DNA from: an uncultured Planctomycetota bacterium
GTDB taxonomy: Bacteria; Planctomycetota; Brocadiia; CAIUPP01
Assembly: GCA_903901045.1 (NCBI GenBank)
Contig: CAIUPP010000109.1
Span: 25,936-89,935, forward strand
Direction: 5' to 3'
DNA: 64,000 bases
Position numbers and translations under genes: made by a program. Below the pieces are notes generated by a model. That model was not told the origin of the DNA. It did not search any database and saw only the letters and a program-made list of their open reading frames with translations. Positions 30,249 through 40,310 of the stretch are shown here, piece after piece (the stretch's first letter is position 1; every line of letters begins with the position of its first letter).

Positions 30249-30278
30249 GACGGTTCGCTCCTCCTGAAGATTACAGCA

Positions 30279-30378
30279 TGTTTCATAACTGCCACAATGG
30301 CAGGGCGCGCAATTGTTAACCTATTGCATCTAAGCAAGCTACAGCATACGCATTTCGACCAAAATCAGTTATGAAACA
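30279..30378. promoter_or_regulatory. 13-bp inverted repeat pair flanking the GH upstream region
   Basis: TGTTTCATAACTG (30279-30291) and CAGTTATGAAACA (30366-30378), exact reverse complements, 74 bp apart. Confidence 0.6.
30309..30320 (-). promoter_or_regulatory. LacI-type operator-like site (GTTAACAATTGC on minus strand)
   Basis: Resembles GTAAACGATTGC sites at 32392 and 33742. Confidence 0.4.
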
Positions 30379-30583
30379 GCTTCTTGTTGCTCTCACGCGA
30401 TCTCTCCGCCTCCATCGAGGCGGAACGTACACCGATCTCCAGCCGAGTCGGATTATCCAGAACGTCGTCGTCCGGTTGAAGGGCATTTCGACGCCTGCCC
30501 CGGCGCTTTGCAGAACGGAAGAATATTCGGGCGGCACGGGATGCCCCACCGGATCTTGCGCCCAGGCGCCTGACAAAACGCAG

Positions 30584-30613
30584 TCGGCGCTGGAGTTCTT
30601 CCCCCAGCGCCGA
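30584..30613 (-). terminator. Hairpin terminator after pseudopilin gene
   Basis: TCGGCGCTGG-N10-CCAGCGCCGA; minus-strand 3' side carries GTTTTGTC. Confidence 0.6.
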
Positions 30614-30635
30614 TAGCGTGTGTAAAAATGAGGGT

Positions 30636-32012
30636 TCAATACGTCAGCTTGTTCTCCGCTCCGACGTCAATTCCAGCAGTCGTGTCGAACGAATGCCAGA
30701 CCCAGATCGGGCCGCGGAACGAAAAGGCTGACTCATCATTGTATACCGTCACACCGTTTATCGTCGTAGATGCCGTCAGACTGTCCAGATAGGGATTGAA
30801 GGTACCCCACGTCGGGACCTGGAGGAAGAACGCAGTGATATTATTATTGTCCAGATTGTAGTAAGTGGAATTGTCATTCGCGTTGCTGACGCGCGGCGCC
30901 CACATGACCTGCTGCTGGGGATCGCCGTACCACTTGGCGCTCCAGTCACCATAGAGCACGTTGTAGCCGTCACGGTGAGCATAGAAGCCGTAGCCGGGGG
31001 AGTTGCTGCTGGGGAGGACGGAGGAGCCCGAGCCGGGGTTCAGCGACGCGTCATAGACTCCGGTCAGGGCGCGGCTGAAGGTGTCCGACACAATCGCGTG
31101 GCCCCCCAACTGCTTGGACGTCTTGAACTGCGGTTCGCCCACGTTCTGCGGCACGTGCGGTATGGAAGTCAACAGGGCATAGCGCGTACGCGCCGGAGTC
31201 ACACCGCTGTAAGGAGTCGGATTATTGTAGGCGTAGCCACCCGTAGAAAAGTTTCCTAATGACCCGATGCAGCTCGCCTGCAGGCGGTAGCTATAGGAAG
31301 ACTGCATGACTTTTGCGAGGCTGTAGTAGGAGGAGGCGTTGGCTTCCCAGTTGGGCAGCCAGCCGTAGTTGCCGTGGACAACGGCGTCCGGCGACGTTCC
31401 GCCGACCGTCCGAAGATCCGTGACGCTGATGGCGGCGCCATTGGTCTTCGAGAGGTTGAACTCCTGGTCCGCCGGCATGTTGTTGGCGCTGGGGCAGAAG
31501 AACGCGCGGCAGTCCGACACATAGTTGGAAGAGGCCAGGTAGCCCATGCCGACCGGGTTCATCACGGTCTTGCCCGCCGCATTGGCGCCGGCCCCTACGG
31601 CCGCATTCCATCCGCTGAAGATGGTGCGGTAACAGGTCACCGGGCTCAGCCAGGTGCCGTAGAAGGTAAAGGTGGGATTCGCGGTGTCCGAGATGGTTTG
31701 CACGACCGAGTTGGTTCTCGCGTCTGAGGACACGCCATGGTCCACGAAAGCGCCGCCGCTGCTCCCGTTGATCGCATACGGCGATTGGCCCCAGGCGTTC
31801 CAGTTGGGGAAATATCCGGCGTAGTCGGAAGTGTAGGACTCGAACCCTTTGCTGAACTGGTTGAGATTGTTCATGCAATTCGTACGGCGCGCCTTTTCCC
31901 TCGCCGCGGCCAGCGCTGGCAGGAGCATCCCGGCTAGAATGGCGATGATCGCGATCACGACTAGCAGCTCAATCAGCGTAAACGCCTGCCGCCATATTAG
32001 GTTCGTTTTCAC
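30636..32012 (-). CDS. Prepilin-type N-terminal cleavage/methylation protein (pseudopilin family)
   Basis: [62 protein letters not shown] near C-terminus. Confidence 0.93.
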   Translation of the reverse strand: MKTNLIWRQAFTLIELLVVIAIIAILAGMLLPALAAAREKARRTNCMNNLNQFSKGFESYTSDYAGYFPNWNAWGQSPYAINGSSGGAFVDHGVSSDARTNSVVQTISDTANPTFTFYGTWLSPVTCYRTIFSGWNAAVGAGANAAGKTVMNPVGMGYLASSNYVSDCRAFFCPSANNMPADQEFNLSKTNGAAISVTDLRTVGGTSPDAVVHGNYGWLPNWEANASSYYSLAKVMQSSYSYRLQASCIGSLGNFSTGGYAYNNPTPYSGVTPARTRYALLTSIPHVPQNVGEPQFKTSKQLGGHAIVSDTFSRALTGVYDASLNPGSGSSVLPSSNSPGYGFYAHRDGYNVLYGDWSAKWYGDPQQQVMWAPRVSNANDNSTYYNLDNNNITAFFLQVPTWGTFNPYLDSLTASTTINGVTVYNDESAFSFRGPIWVWHSFDTTAGIDVGAENKLTY

Positions 32013-32179
32013 ATCCAGACCCTTTCCTGATTGCAGACAAAACTCACCAAGAACCCTGCCGCTTCAGCGCTTGCGTCCCTTTCCTGCCGAACCCAGGATC
32101 ACGCTGACGGCGCGAAATCATCTTCGGCCGTCGGTGACAAGTCTCCGTCGCTAACGGAGCGCGGCCCATTCTCTCTGCA

Positions 32180-32208
32180 ATACTACACAACGGAATTCGG
32201 GTTGTCAA
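32180..32208 (-). promoter_or_regulatory. Promoter of pseudopilin gene
   Basis: Minus strand TTGACA (32203-32208) -N17- TAGTAT (32180-32185). Confidence 0.6.
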
Positions 32209-32220
32209 GGAAATTTACGC

Positions 32221-32231
32221 GCAAGCGTTAG
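32221..32231 (-). promoter_or_regulatory. LacI-type operator-like site (CTAACGCTTGC)
   Basis: Similar to TAAACGATTGC; just upstream of the pseudopilin -35. Confidence 0.4.
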
Positions 32232-32353
32232 CGTGTTCTTTTGGCTCCGCGGTCCCCGAACGGCGCCGCGGGATTCCCGGCCTGGCGCGTCAATGTAAGC
32301 CGGCCAAGTGAAGCGGGCATGCCCCTCCCCGCGTGTTTCGTGCGACGTTTTTC

Positions 32354-32404
32354 TTGACAAATGCACTCCCACAGAGTTAGGTTATGTTGAGAAAACGATT
32401 GCTC
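32354..32404 (+). promoter_or_regulatory. lacI-type gene promoter and operator
   Basis: TTGACA at 32354, GAGAAAACGATTGCTC (32389-32404), imperfect CG-centred palindrome. Confidence 0.6.
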
Positions 32405-32468
32405 TGTTCTTATATTGTCACGGTGGAAGTTGGCGCACGGCCTTTGGTAAGACGAGGTAACAGAACTC

Positions 32469-33524
32469 ATGCGCGAGTGCCGAGCTAATCTGAAAGACCT
32501 CGCCAGCGAGGCCAACGTGACGGTGGGGACGGTCTCCAAAGCCCTGCGGAATCTTCCCGGGGTTGGCCCCGGCATGCGCAAGAAAATTCTGGCGCTTGCG
32601 AGGAAACACCGGTATGTGCCCAACGCGATGGCCCGGGCGTTGAACTCCGGAAAGACGGGGTTGATCGGACTCGTGACCCCTTCGGAGATGCATGGGACCG
32701 TTCCGTTTGAGTCGTTCCCCCTCATGCAAGCCCTCGCTGAACAGCATGGCAAGCGGATCATCCACCTCCCGTTCGAGAGCGGCGACTTCATGGCCCTCGC
32801 CAAGATCGGCTATGAACAGCAGTGGGAGGGAATGCTTCTGTCCATCAACCAGAATATGATTCCCTTCAACCCCCGGAAGTTCCACAAGGCCATCCGAATT
32901 CCGGTGGTCGGGGTGGACCTCTTGCCGGACTGGGATAAGGACATGGATACGGTATCGTATGACCGGGGGCACGGAGTGCGGCTGATTCTGGACCATGCGG
33001 CTCAGCGCGGCGCGCGCACCGTGGGGCTGATTGCGCCGAACGACGCCGGCCATCCCCACCCGCCCAAGTTCGCCAATCTCAGGAATGAGCTGCATGCGCG
33101 AGGGATGGAATTGGTCTTCAGCGAGCAGATCGACATCGACGTTGCCCCGGTGCTCTTCAGGTCAGCCTATCAGACGATGGAACGGGTGCTGGCCAGCGGG
33201 CGCCGCGCGGACCTTGTGATGGGCGGCACCGACCCCGTGGCGCTGGGCGTTCTGAACTGCCTCAAGGACCACGGCTGCCGGGTCCCGCACGATGTCTCGG
33301 TGACCGGTTACGACAACACGAATGAATCTCAGTACGCAGTCCCCACGATGACGACCGTTCAGCGCCCGATCAACGAGATGATTCATCTGGCCTGGAGCAT
33401 CCTGCGCCAGCGTCTCTCCGGCACAGCCGGAAACGCGCAGCACGCGATCCTGCAGCCGGCGCTGGTGATTCGAGGATCCACCGATCGGCCGGCCGATTCA
33501 CAGAGCGCGAGCGAAGGGGCGTAA
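32469..33524 (+). CDS. LacI family transcriptional regulator
   Basis: NLKDLASEANVTVGTVSKALRNLPGVGPGMRKKILALARKHRYVPNAMARAL; periplasmic-binding-like sensor domain. Confidence 0.93.
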   Translation: MRECRANLKDLASEANVTVGTVSKALRNLPGVGPGMRKKILALARKHRYVPNAMARALNSGKTGLIGLVTPSEMHGTVPFESFPLMQALAEQHGKRIIHLPFESGDFMALAKIGYEQQWEGMLLSINQNMIPFNPRKFHKAIRIPVVGVDLLPDWDKDMDTVSYDRGHGVRLILDHAAQRGARTVGLIAPNDAGHPHPPKFANLRNELHARGMELVFSEQIDIDVAPVLFRSAYQTMERVLASGRRADLVMGGTDPVALGVLNCLKDHGCRVPHDVSVTGYDNTNESQYAVPTMTTVQRPINEMIHLAWSILRQRLSGTAGNAQHAILQPALVIRGSTDRPADSQSASEGA

Positions 33525-33701
33525 AGTCCTGAACGAATGTCGCGCGGCGTGGAAGGCCATTTAGCCGGGTGACGCCGGTCGCACTGGGTTTCACCCACCT
33601 TGCGCGGCGCAAAATGATGCCCCGGCGGGCCGCGCCATGGGGCCATCCTGCCCAGCTTCTGCTCCATCAGCCGCAGTAGGGCGCGCGCAACAGCCTTTTT
33701 C

Positions 33702-33752
33702 TTGACAAGCCTACTTTCGGAGAGTATGATTCGTTGGAGAGTAAACGATTGC
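33702..33752 (+). promoter_or_regulatory. Promoter plus LacI-type operator upstream of Gfo/Idh-GH operon
   Basis: TTGACA-N17-TATGAT (33702-33730) and TAAACGATTGC (33742-33752). Confidence 0.65.
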
Positions 33753-33967
33753 GTGATTCTTTCGTTTGCCGTGGTGTTGATGGAGACAAAACGCCCCCGA
33801 AGCAGCCCCGGCGTTTGATCCGAAAACCGGACTGCCTCGTTCCCGACTCAACCCGCCGGCTTCCTGTGTCGGCTTGTTCCATTCGTGGAAGGATGTTCTG
33901 AAAAAATGGCCCACGATGGTCGTGGACCGCGGACGCACCAGGAATTTCCGATCTGGGAGCCACACGC

Positions 33968-35131
33968 ATGAGGAAACATCGCGTCGCCGTTGTGGGATGT
34001 GGGTCATTGGCGCAAGGGGTCCATCTGCCGAACGCGCAGCGGAATCCTCGCATAGAGCTCGTCGCGACCTGCGATATCAACGCCCAGGCAGCCGAGAACT
34101 GTCGCGTCCGATTCGGTGCGCAGCGGGCCGAGACGGATTGGCGCAAGTTGGTCGTCGCCCCGGACATCGATCTCTTCATCCTGGCCACTCGCCAGACCCT
34201 TCGCGGCGAGTTCATCGCCCCCGCGCTCGAAAACGGCAAGCCCGTCTACACGGAGAAGCCGCTGTCGCCGGATTTGGACGACATGCTCCGCATCCTGCGC
34301 GCCGTGCGCAAGAGCGGCCTGCCGGTGTGCGTCGGCCACAATCGCCGGTCGAGCCCCGCCATGATCGAATTCAAACGGCTTCTGGACAAAGCCGTCTCCG
34401 GCGTTCCCTCCATTCCCCCCACCGTGAACCGCATGGGGGATCGGCAGCGCCTCCCCGAGGAGAAGCAGATGCAGCTCCTGATGCGCATCAACGACGACGC
34501 CCGCAGTTGGAAATCCTGGGCTTTCTGCGAGAAGGAAAGCATCCTCTTCGCGGAGATAGTGCATTTCATCGACCTGGCGCTGTGGATGAACAGGAGCCAC
34601 CCGGTCCGCGCGTTCGTGGAAGGATCGAACCGCGGCAACTTCACGATCATCCTGCGTTTCGCGGACGGCTCCATGACCACGCTGCAGCACAGCCTGGTCG
34701 GACACTTCGATTATCCCAAGGAGCTGTTCGAGGCCACCGTCAACAACATCACCGTGGCGATGGACCAGTACTTCGAGATTCGTCAGTGCGGCATGGCCGA
34801 CGAAGCGGCCGTGAAGCAGATGCCCTACGCCGCCGGATGCGAGTGGGCCACGAAGACGGGGATGACCGGTTACATGCAGTGCGTCGCCGAGGAACGGCAG
34901 CGCGCCAAGGCCAAAGGGGACGCGCCGCGCTGGCTCAACGTGAACAAAGGGCATTACGATCATCTGGACCGATTCCTGGATCATATTGAGGGTCGCGGTC
35001 CCAATCCGTGCGATGTGGAGAGCGCCGTACCGGTCAATCGCCTGGCGCTGAAGCTGCTCGATTCGGCGCGCCTCGGACTGCCCGTCGCCGTTCAGCCCGA
35101 AGACTGGCATCTCCCTCAGCTTGAGGCGTAA
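33968..35131 (+). CDS. Gfo/Idh/MocA family oxidoreductase
   Basis: MRKHRVAVVGCGSLAQGVHLPNAQRNPRIELVATCDIN...ENGKPVYTEKPLS. Confidence 0.9.
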   Translation: MRKHRVAVVGCGSLAQGVHLPNAQRNPRIELVATCDINAQAAENCRVRFGAQRAETDWRKLVVAPDIDLFILATRQTLRGEFIAPALENGKPVYTEKPLSPDLDDMLRILRAVRKSGLPVCVGHNRRSSPAMIEFKRLLDKAVSGVPSIPPTVNRMGDRQRLPEEKQMQLLMRINDDARSWKSWAFCEKESILFAEIVHFIDLALWMNRSHPVRAFVEGSNRGNFTIILRFADGSMTTLQHSLVGHFDYPKELFEATVNNITVAMDQYFEIRQCGMADEAAVKQMPYAAGCEWATKTGMTGYMQCVAEERQRAKAKGDAPRWLNVNKGHYDHLDRFLDHIEGRGPNPCDVESAVPVNRLALKLLDSARLGLPVAVQPEDWHLPQLEA

Positions 35132-35239
35132 TCTCGTGATTCGCGGACTCAATTCAGTGGAACGCCGGGCAGGTGCGGCATGTCGCCTATCCGTGGCCTT
35201 GTTCTCATGGGAGCCCCTTCCGGGAGAGGAGTAGATTTG

Positions 35240-38158
35240 ATGCGAATCTTGCATGACGCTTTCCGCTCGTCGACCTTCGTCCTGTCGCTCGCGCTGTTCT
35301 TCGGACTCGTCTCGGTCGCATCGGCCGATGAGCCGTTGGTCCTGTTCGAAGCGAGCTTCGATTGCAGTATGGACGGCACGGACGCCCACGGCGTGGTCAA
35401 GCCGCTGTCGGTGGAAGGAAAAGCGGCCTATGACCAGGGGCGAACCGCCCAGGCGCTTGTCTGCGGCGGTGATGGTGCGCTCGTCAAGTTCCCTGTAGCG
35501 GGCCACATCCTCGCCAGCCAGGGCACGATCGAGATGTGGATGAGAGCCCCGGACTGGCCGAAGGAGGAGCAGGCCTATCACATCTTCTTCGAGACGGAAG
35601 GCCCCGGCCGCATCACGCTCTACAAGTTTTGGACGGGCGGCGCGCTCATTCTCTCCGGCAAGAACTATGGCGATTTCAGTTGCGCGAAATGGGAGGACTG
35701 TACCCCGATCGCCGACGGGAAATGGCATCACCTTGCCGGAACGTGGGACCACAGCCGGCTGGCGTTCTACGTGGACGGGCAGTTGAAGATGAGCGTGGAC
35801 AAGCCGATTCTGCCCGATGCGCTCGGCGAATCATTCACCGTCGGCGACGCCCCGTGGACCAAGCCGCACACCAGCCACACACTGATCCAGAACGTTAAGG
35901 TGTATCGCGTCGCGCTGCCGGCCGACCAGGTCGCCCGGCTGGCGCAAGGCAGGCCGGTGACCTTCTCCAACGAGGCTCGCCTGGACATTGAGCCCCGTCC
36001 GGCCAAAGGGGAGTGGAGGGTCAGCCTGGATGCCAGCGGTCCGCTCGGCCAGAGCGCGACCGGCAGCACGGCGGTCGTGGAAGTTATCAGCGGCGGCAAG
36101 GCCGTTGTCAGCCAGAAAATCGAGAGCTTCAAGGAAGGCATTGGCGTCGCCGTACTGCCGATTGCGAAGATTCCCGTCGGCGACGTCCTGGTCAAAGCCC
36201 GGGTTCTCGACGCCGCGGGCAAGGAGTTGGCGAGTCCGCAACTCCCGTTCAAGCGGCCTGAGGATGCGCCGTGGGCCGGCAACAAGATCGGGATGGATGA
36301 TCGGGTGCTGGCGCCGTACACACCCATGCACGTGGCCGACGGCAATGCGGTCGAGTGCTGGGGACGGAAGTACGTCCTGGGCGGCACGGGACTTCCAACT
36401 CAAATTGAGACCGCGGGGCAACCGGTGCTTGCCGCGCCGGTCAACATCAGCGTAACCACGGCCCAGGGGGATGTCGCATTCCAGAAGGTCTCGGAGAAGA
36501 TCGTCAGTTCTTCGGCCACCCGGGTGAAGGCCGTGGGATCGGCGGAATCCGCCGCGGTCACCCTGTCCATGGAAACCACCATCGAGTATGACGGCATGCT
36601 CTGGACGGATGTAACACTCACCCCGACCGCTCCGACGACGCTGACGGGTGTGACCATCCGCGTGCCTGTCCGGTCCGCGAACGCCCTGTACGTGCATCAT
36701 GCCAACGGCCACTGGCAGGATGACGGCGCGGGCAACCTGCCGGCCGATGGATATCAGTCGCTGGTGTTCCAGCCGCTCATGTGGCTCGGCGATAATGAGC
36801 GCGGACTGGCCTGGTTCACCGAATCCAACCAGACTTGGTCGAACGCCCCCGGCCAGCCGATGTATCGCATTGTGAGGACCGGCGACGCGGCGGAAATGCA
36901 GATTTACATCGTCAACCGTTCCACGCTGATCAAGACTCCTTTGAAGTTCTCGTTCGGCCTGCAAGCCACGCCCGTCCAACCCCGCCCGGCCAACGCCCGA
37001 AGCTGGCGGATGGGGGGGGCCTATGACAATATGGACGACCTGGGCATGGGCAACATTCAGATTGTGTGGGCCTATCACATGATCGCCTATGGCTATCCGC
37101 AGCCGAAAGACCCGGCGAAATTCCGCGCGATGGTGGCGGATCTCCATGCGAAAAACATCCGGGTGGTGCCCTACGTGAACCTGAACTACTTCTCCGAGGG
37201 GGCACCGGAGTTTGCGTACTACAGCCCGGACTGGATTGACCGCAGCCGGAACGTAAGCGGCGGAGACGTTGGGGAAATGGGCCACACCACGTATGGGGCT
37301 TGCCCGGGCAGCGCCGCGTGGCGCGATTTCGTTTCCTGGAAGATCGCCAAGTTTGTGGAAGAGTACCAGGTGGACGGTCTCTACGTGGACTGCTGGATGC
37401 CCTTCCAGACCTGCGACGAAGATTACGGCGGCTCCTGGCGCGATGAATTTGGCGGCCTGCACACCGTGTACCAGGTCCGGGCCTACCGCGAAATCCTCCG
37501 GCGCGTGCGCGAACTCCTCCAGGACCGCCGGCCCAACGTGCACATCATGGCCCACATGTCGCAATGCATCGTCATCCCCACGCTTTCCTTCGCCGACAGC
37601 ATGCTCGATGGCGAGCAATACCAAGGGCCCCTCTGCCCGAAGGACGATTACCTGAACGTGATCCCGTTGGACAAATGGCGGGCCGAGCATATGGGCCGCC
37701 AGTGGGGCCTCGTTCCCTTCTTCCTGTGTGAGTTCCTGCCCGCGGATCGCACCGATCTGGCGGTTGGTCGGCTAATGGGACTTCTGCTCGCGCACGATAT
37801 CACCCCCAGTCCCTTGTGGTGCAAGTCCAGCGTCGTCTTCAACGCCTGGAAAACGCTCGACAAGTTCGGCGCCGTCGACGCCGACTTCCTTCCGTACTGG
37901 ACGCCGAACGGCGTGACGACGGACAACAAAGACTTCATTGCGAGCGTCTACAAGAAGCCCGGCAAGGCGCTGCTGGTGGTTGTGAACAGCGGGAATGCCG
38001 ATGGGCAGGTGAGCATCAAAGTGGACGCGAAGCAGTTGGGCCTCGCCGCCAACGCCTCCGCCAAAGACGCGTATGATGATTCGCCGGTTCCCGTGGCGGA
38101 GCAGAGCTTCAAGCTGAGCATCCCGCGTCACGGCCACAAGCTGTTGGTGCTGCAATAA
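35240..38158 (+). CDS. Secreted LamG-domain glycoside hydrolase-like protein
   Basis: Signal peptide ending SVASA/DEP; LamG GTIEMWMRAPDWPKEEQAYHIFFETEG; DGLYVDCW, SMLDGEQYQ; close paralog of 27321-30248. Confidence 0.75.
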   Translation: MRILHDAFRSSTFVLSLALFFGLVSVASADEPLVLFEASFDCSMDGTDAHGVVKPLSVEGKAAYDQGRTAQALVCGGDGALVKFPVAGHILASQGTIEMWMRAPDWPKEEQAYHIFFETEGPGRITLYKFWTGGALILSGKNYGDFSCAKWEDCTPIADGKWHHLAGTWDHSRLAFYVDGQLKMSVDKPILPDALGESFTVGDAPWTKPHTSHTLIQNVKVYRVALPADQVARLAQGRPVTFSNEARLDIEPRPAKGEWRVSLDASGPLGQSATGSTAVVEVISGGKAVVSQKIESFKEGIGVAVLPIAKIPVGDVLVKARVLDAAGKELASPQLPFKRPEDAPWAGNKIGMDDRVLAPYTPMHVADGNAVECWGRKYVLGGTGLPTQIETAGQPVLAAPVNISVTTAQGDVAFQKVSEKIVSSSATRVKAVGSAESAAVTLSMETTIEYDGMLWTDVTLTPTAPTTLTGVTIRVPVRSANALYVHHANGHWQDDGAGNLPADGYQSLVFQPLMWLGDNERGLAWFTESNQTWSNAPGQPMYRIVRTGDAAEMQIYIVNRSTLIKTPLKFSFGLQATPVQPRPANARSWRMGGAYDNMDDLGMGNIQIVWAYHMIAYGYPQPKDPAKFRAMVADLHAKNIRVVPYVNLNYFSEGAPEFAYYSPDWIDRSRNVSGGDVGEMGHTTYGACPGSAAWRDFVSWKIAKFVEEYQVDGLYVDCWMPFQTCDEDYGGSWRDEFGGLHTVYQVRAYREILRRVRELLQDRRPNVHIMAHMSQCIVIPTLSFADSMLDGEQYQGPLCPKDDYLNVIPLDKWRAEHMGRQWGLVPFFLCEFLPADRTDLAVGRLMGLLLAHDITPSPLWCKSSVVFNAWKTLDKFGAVDADFLPYWTPNGVTTDNKDFIASVYKKPGKALLVVVNSGNADGQVSIKVDAKQLGLAANASAKDAYDDSPVPVAEQSFKLSIPRHGHKLLVLQ

Positions 38159-38187
38159 CAGAAGGGCGCGGCGCGATTGGCGGGCGC

Positions 38188-38958
38188 ATGGCTCCGACAG
38201 GGGGCCATGCGCTCCGTGCGCTGACGGAGAAGCACCCTGAAAGGATGAGGCGTCGGATGCTGAAGTGCGTCGAAAAGCTCAAAGCCGGCCAGCACATCAC
38301 GATCGTGGCCCTGGGGGACTCGGTTACGGAAATCACTTTCCATACCCGGGGGCATATGAATTGGGTGGGCTTGCTGTCCGAGGCGATCTTTGAGGCCTAT
38401 GGCGCCGGCGTCTGCACCATGATCAACTCCGGCAAGTGCGGCACGACGGCCTGCGACGCGCTGAAACGGCTCGACCGCGACGTGCTGCGCTTCCAGCCCG
38501 ATCTCGTGATCATCTCCTTCGGCCTGAACGACGCATACGGCGGGTTGGAAGCCCTGCCTGTCTTTCGTCAAGGAATCAGCGAACTCGTCCGGAGAATCCG
38601 GGAGCACAACGGCGCCGAAATCCTGATCCGAACGCCCAACCCGATCGTCACGGCGCACGGCCTTCCACTTCCGCCGGAGCAGCCGCAGGTGGGGAGGCCG
38701 TGGAATTCCTCCAAGCACCCGGTCAAGGAGTACGCGGCGGCTTTGCGTGAACTGGCCGGAGAACTCGCGTGTTCGGTGGTGGATCACTACTCCCTGTGGG
38801 AGAATTCGGAGCAGCCGTTCAAGCAATCGGTGGCGAACCCGCAGGGATTGTGGCCGCGAATGTCGGATGCCCTCCATCCGGGTCCGCTGGGACACCGGAT
38901 GTTCTTCCGTGAGCTCGCGCCGCTCTTCCAGGTCGCGCCTCGTTTTCCCTGGGAATAG
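38188..38958 (+). CDS. SGNH/GDSL hydrolase
   Basis: ITIVALGDSVTEITFHTRG, IISFGLNDAYGG, DALHPGPLGHRMF. Confidence 0.85.
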   Translation: MAPTGGHALRALTEKHPERMRRRMLKCVEKLKAGQHITIVALGDSVTEITFHTRGHMNWVGLLSEAIFEAYGAGVCTMINSGKCGTTACDALKRLDRDVLRFQPDLVIISFGLNDAYGGLEALPVFRQGISELVRRIREHNGAEILIRTPNPIVTAHGLPLPPEQPQVGRPWNSSKHPVKEYAAALRELAGELACSVVDHYSLWENSEQPFKQSVANPQGLWPRMSDALHPGPLGHRMFFRELAPLFQVAPRFPWE

Positions 38959-39059
38959 AAAGGCCGTGGGCTGCCGCTCAACGCACTTCGTCGAGCCGCG
39001 TCGACGGCTCTTTCGGCCGTGACCTCTGCGCCTCGCGGCGCTGGAATGTTGGAGCACCC

Positions 39060-40295
39060 ATGAAGAAGAAACGCTTTGCCATCGTCGGCACGTCGAACCG
39101 CGCCCTGCACATGTTCGCCCTTCCGATCTCCGGCAGCTTCAGCGTCGGCAGCGAGCTCGCCGCCCTCTGCGACCCTTCGCAGGTCCACATGGACCTGTTC
39201 AACAAGGCGCTGCCGCGGCCCGTGGCCACCTTCCGCGATTTCGATCAGATGGTTCGCGAGGTCGCGTTCGACACGCTCATCGTCGTCACGCAGGACTGTT
39301 TCCACCACGAGTACATCATCCGGGGCCTCAAGGCCGGCAAGGACGTGATCACCGAGAAGCCGATGACCATCGACGACGCCAAGGTCCGCGCCATCCTTCG
39401 CGCCGAGAAACAGACCGGGCGCAAGGTCACCGTCACGTTCAATTACCGCTTCACGCCCGCGGCGACCCTCATCCGGCAACTCCTCGCGGACGGCGCCATC
39501 GGCGAGGTGGTCACGGTGGACATGCACTGGCCTCTGGATTACCGGCACGGCGCGGACTATTTCCGCCGGTGGCACGCCCGGCGCGCCAACTCCGGCGGAC
39601 TGCAGGTCCACAAGTCCACGCACCACTTCGACGCCATCAACTGGTGGCTCCAGGATGAGCCGGTCGCCGTCACCGCGCAGGGCAGCCTGGCGTTTTACGG
39701 CAAGAACGGTCCGTTCCGCCATAAGCGCTGCCGCGGCTGCCCGCATCGCGGCAAGTGCCAGTTCTATTGGGACATCACCGCCGATAAGTACATGGCGGAC
39801 TTCTACGTCAATGCCGAGCAGGAAACCGGCTACATCCGCGATGGCTGCGTCTTCGATAACGAGATCGACATCGAAGACAACTACTCGCTCATGGTGAGCT
39901 ACAAGCGCGGCGCGCGGCTGTCGTATTCGCTTCAGGCGTGGTCGCAGTGGGAAGGGTACCGGGTGGAGTTCCAGGGCAAGAAAGGCCGGCTGGAGTACCT
40001 CGAAGTCCATGGCCCATCGGAAAAATGGGTCGAGCCGCGCCAGCGGACGATCAACCTCATGCTCAACGACGGCTCGCGCGCGTCGTTTGTCCCGCCCGAA
40101 GCGCAGGGCGGGCACAACGGCGGCGACGACCGGCTTCTCAAAATGGTCCTCGAACCGGGCCAGCCCGATCCGCTCGGACATCAGGCCGGAACGCTCGCCG
40201 CGGCGCACAGCGTCCTCATGGGCGTCGCCGCAACCCGCTCCATGCAGAATCACAACGCATGGGTGAAGATTGCCGATCTGCTGAAAGGCGCGTAA
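39060..40295 (+). CDS. Gfo/Idh/MocA family oxidoreductase with Cys-rich insertion
   Basis: MKKKRFAIVGTSNRALHMFALPIS...GKDVITEKPMTIDDAKVRAIL...KRCRGCPHRGKCQFYWD. Confidence 0.9.
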   Translation: MKKKRFAIVGTSNRALHMFALPISGSFSVGSELAALCDPSQVHMDLFNKALPRPVATFRDFDQMVREVAFDTLIVVTQDCFHHEYIIRGLKAGKDVITEKPMTIDDAKVRAILRAEKQTGRKVTVTFNYRFTPAATLIRQLLADGAIGEVVTVDMHWPLDYRHGADYFRRWHARRANSGGLQVHKSTHHFDAINWWLQDEPVAVTAQGSLAFYGKNGPFRHKRCRGCPHRGKCQFYWDITADKYMADFYVNAEQETGYIRDGCVFDNEIDIEDNYSLMVSYKRGARLSYSLQAWSQWEGYRVEFQGKKGRLEYLEVHGPSEKWVEPRQRTINLMLNDGSRASFVPPEAQGGHNGGDDRLLKMVLEPGQPDPLGHQAGTLAAAHSVLMGVAATRSMQNHNAWVKIADLLKGA

Positions 40296-40310
40296 CGTCG
40301 TCCGCTTCCT

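Noticed and set aside
33525-33700. Fourth gene-tail fossil between lacI-type gene and oxidoreductase
   Set aside because: Six-frame reading gave no recognisable protein tail.
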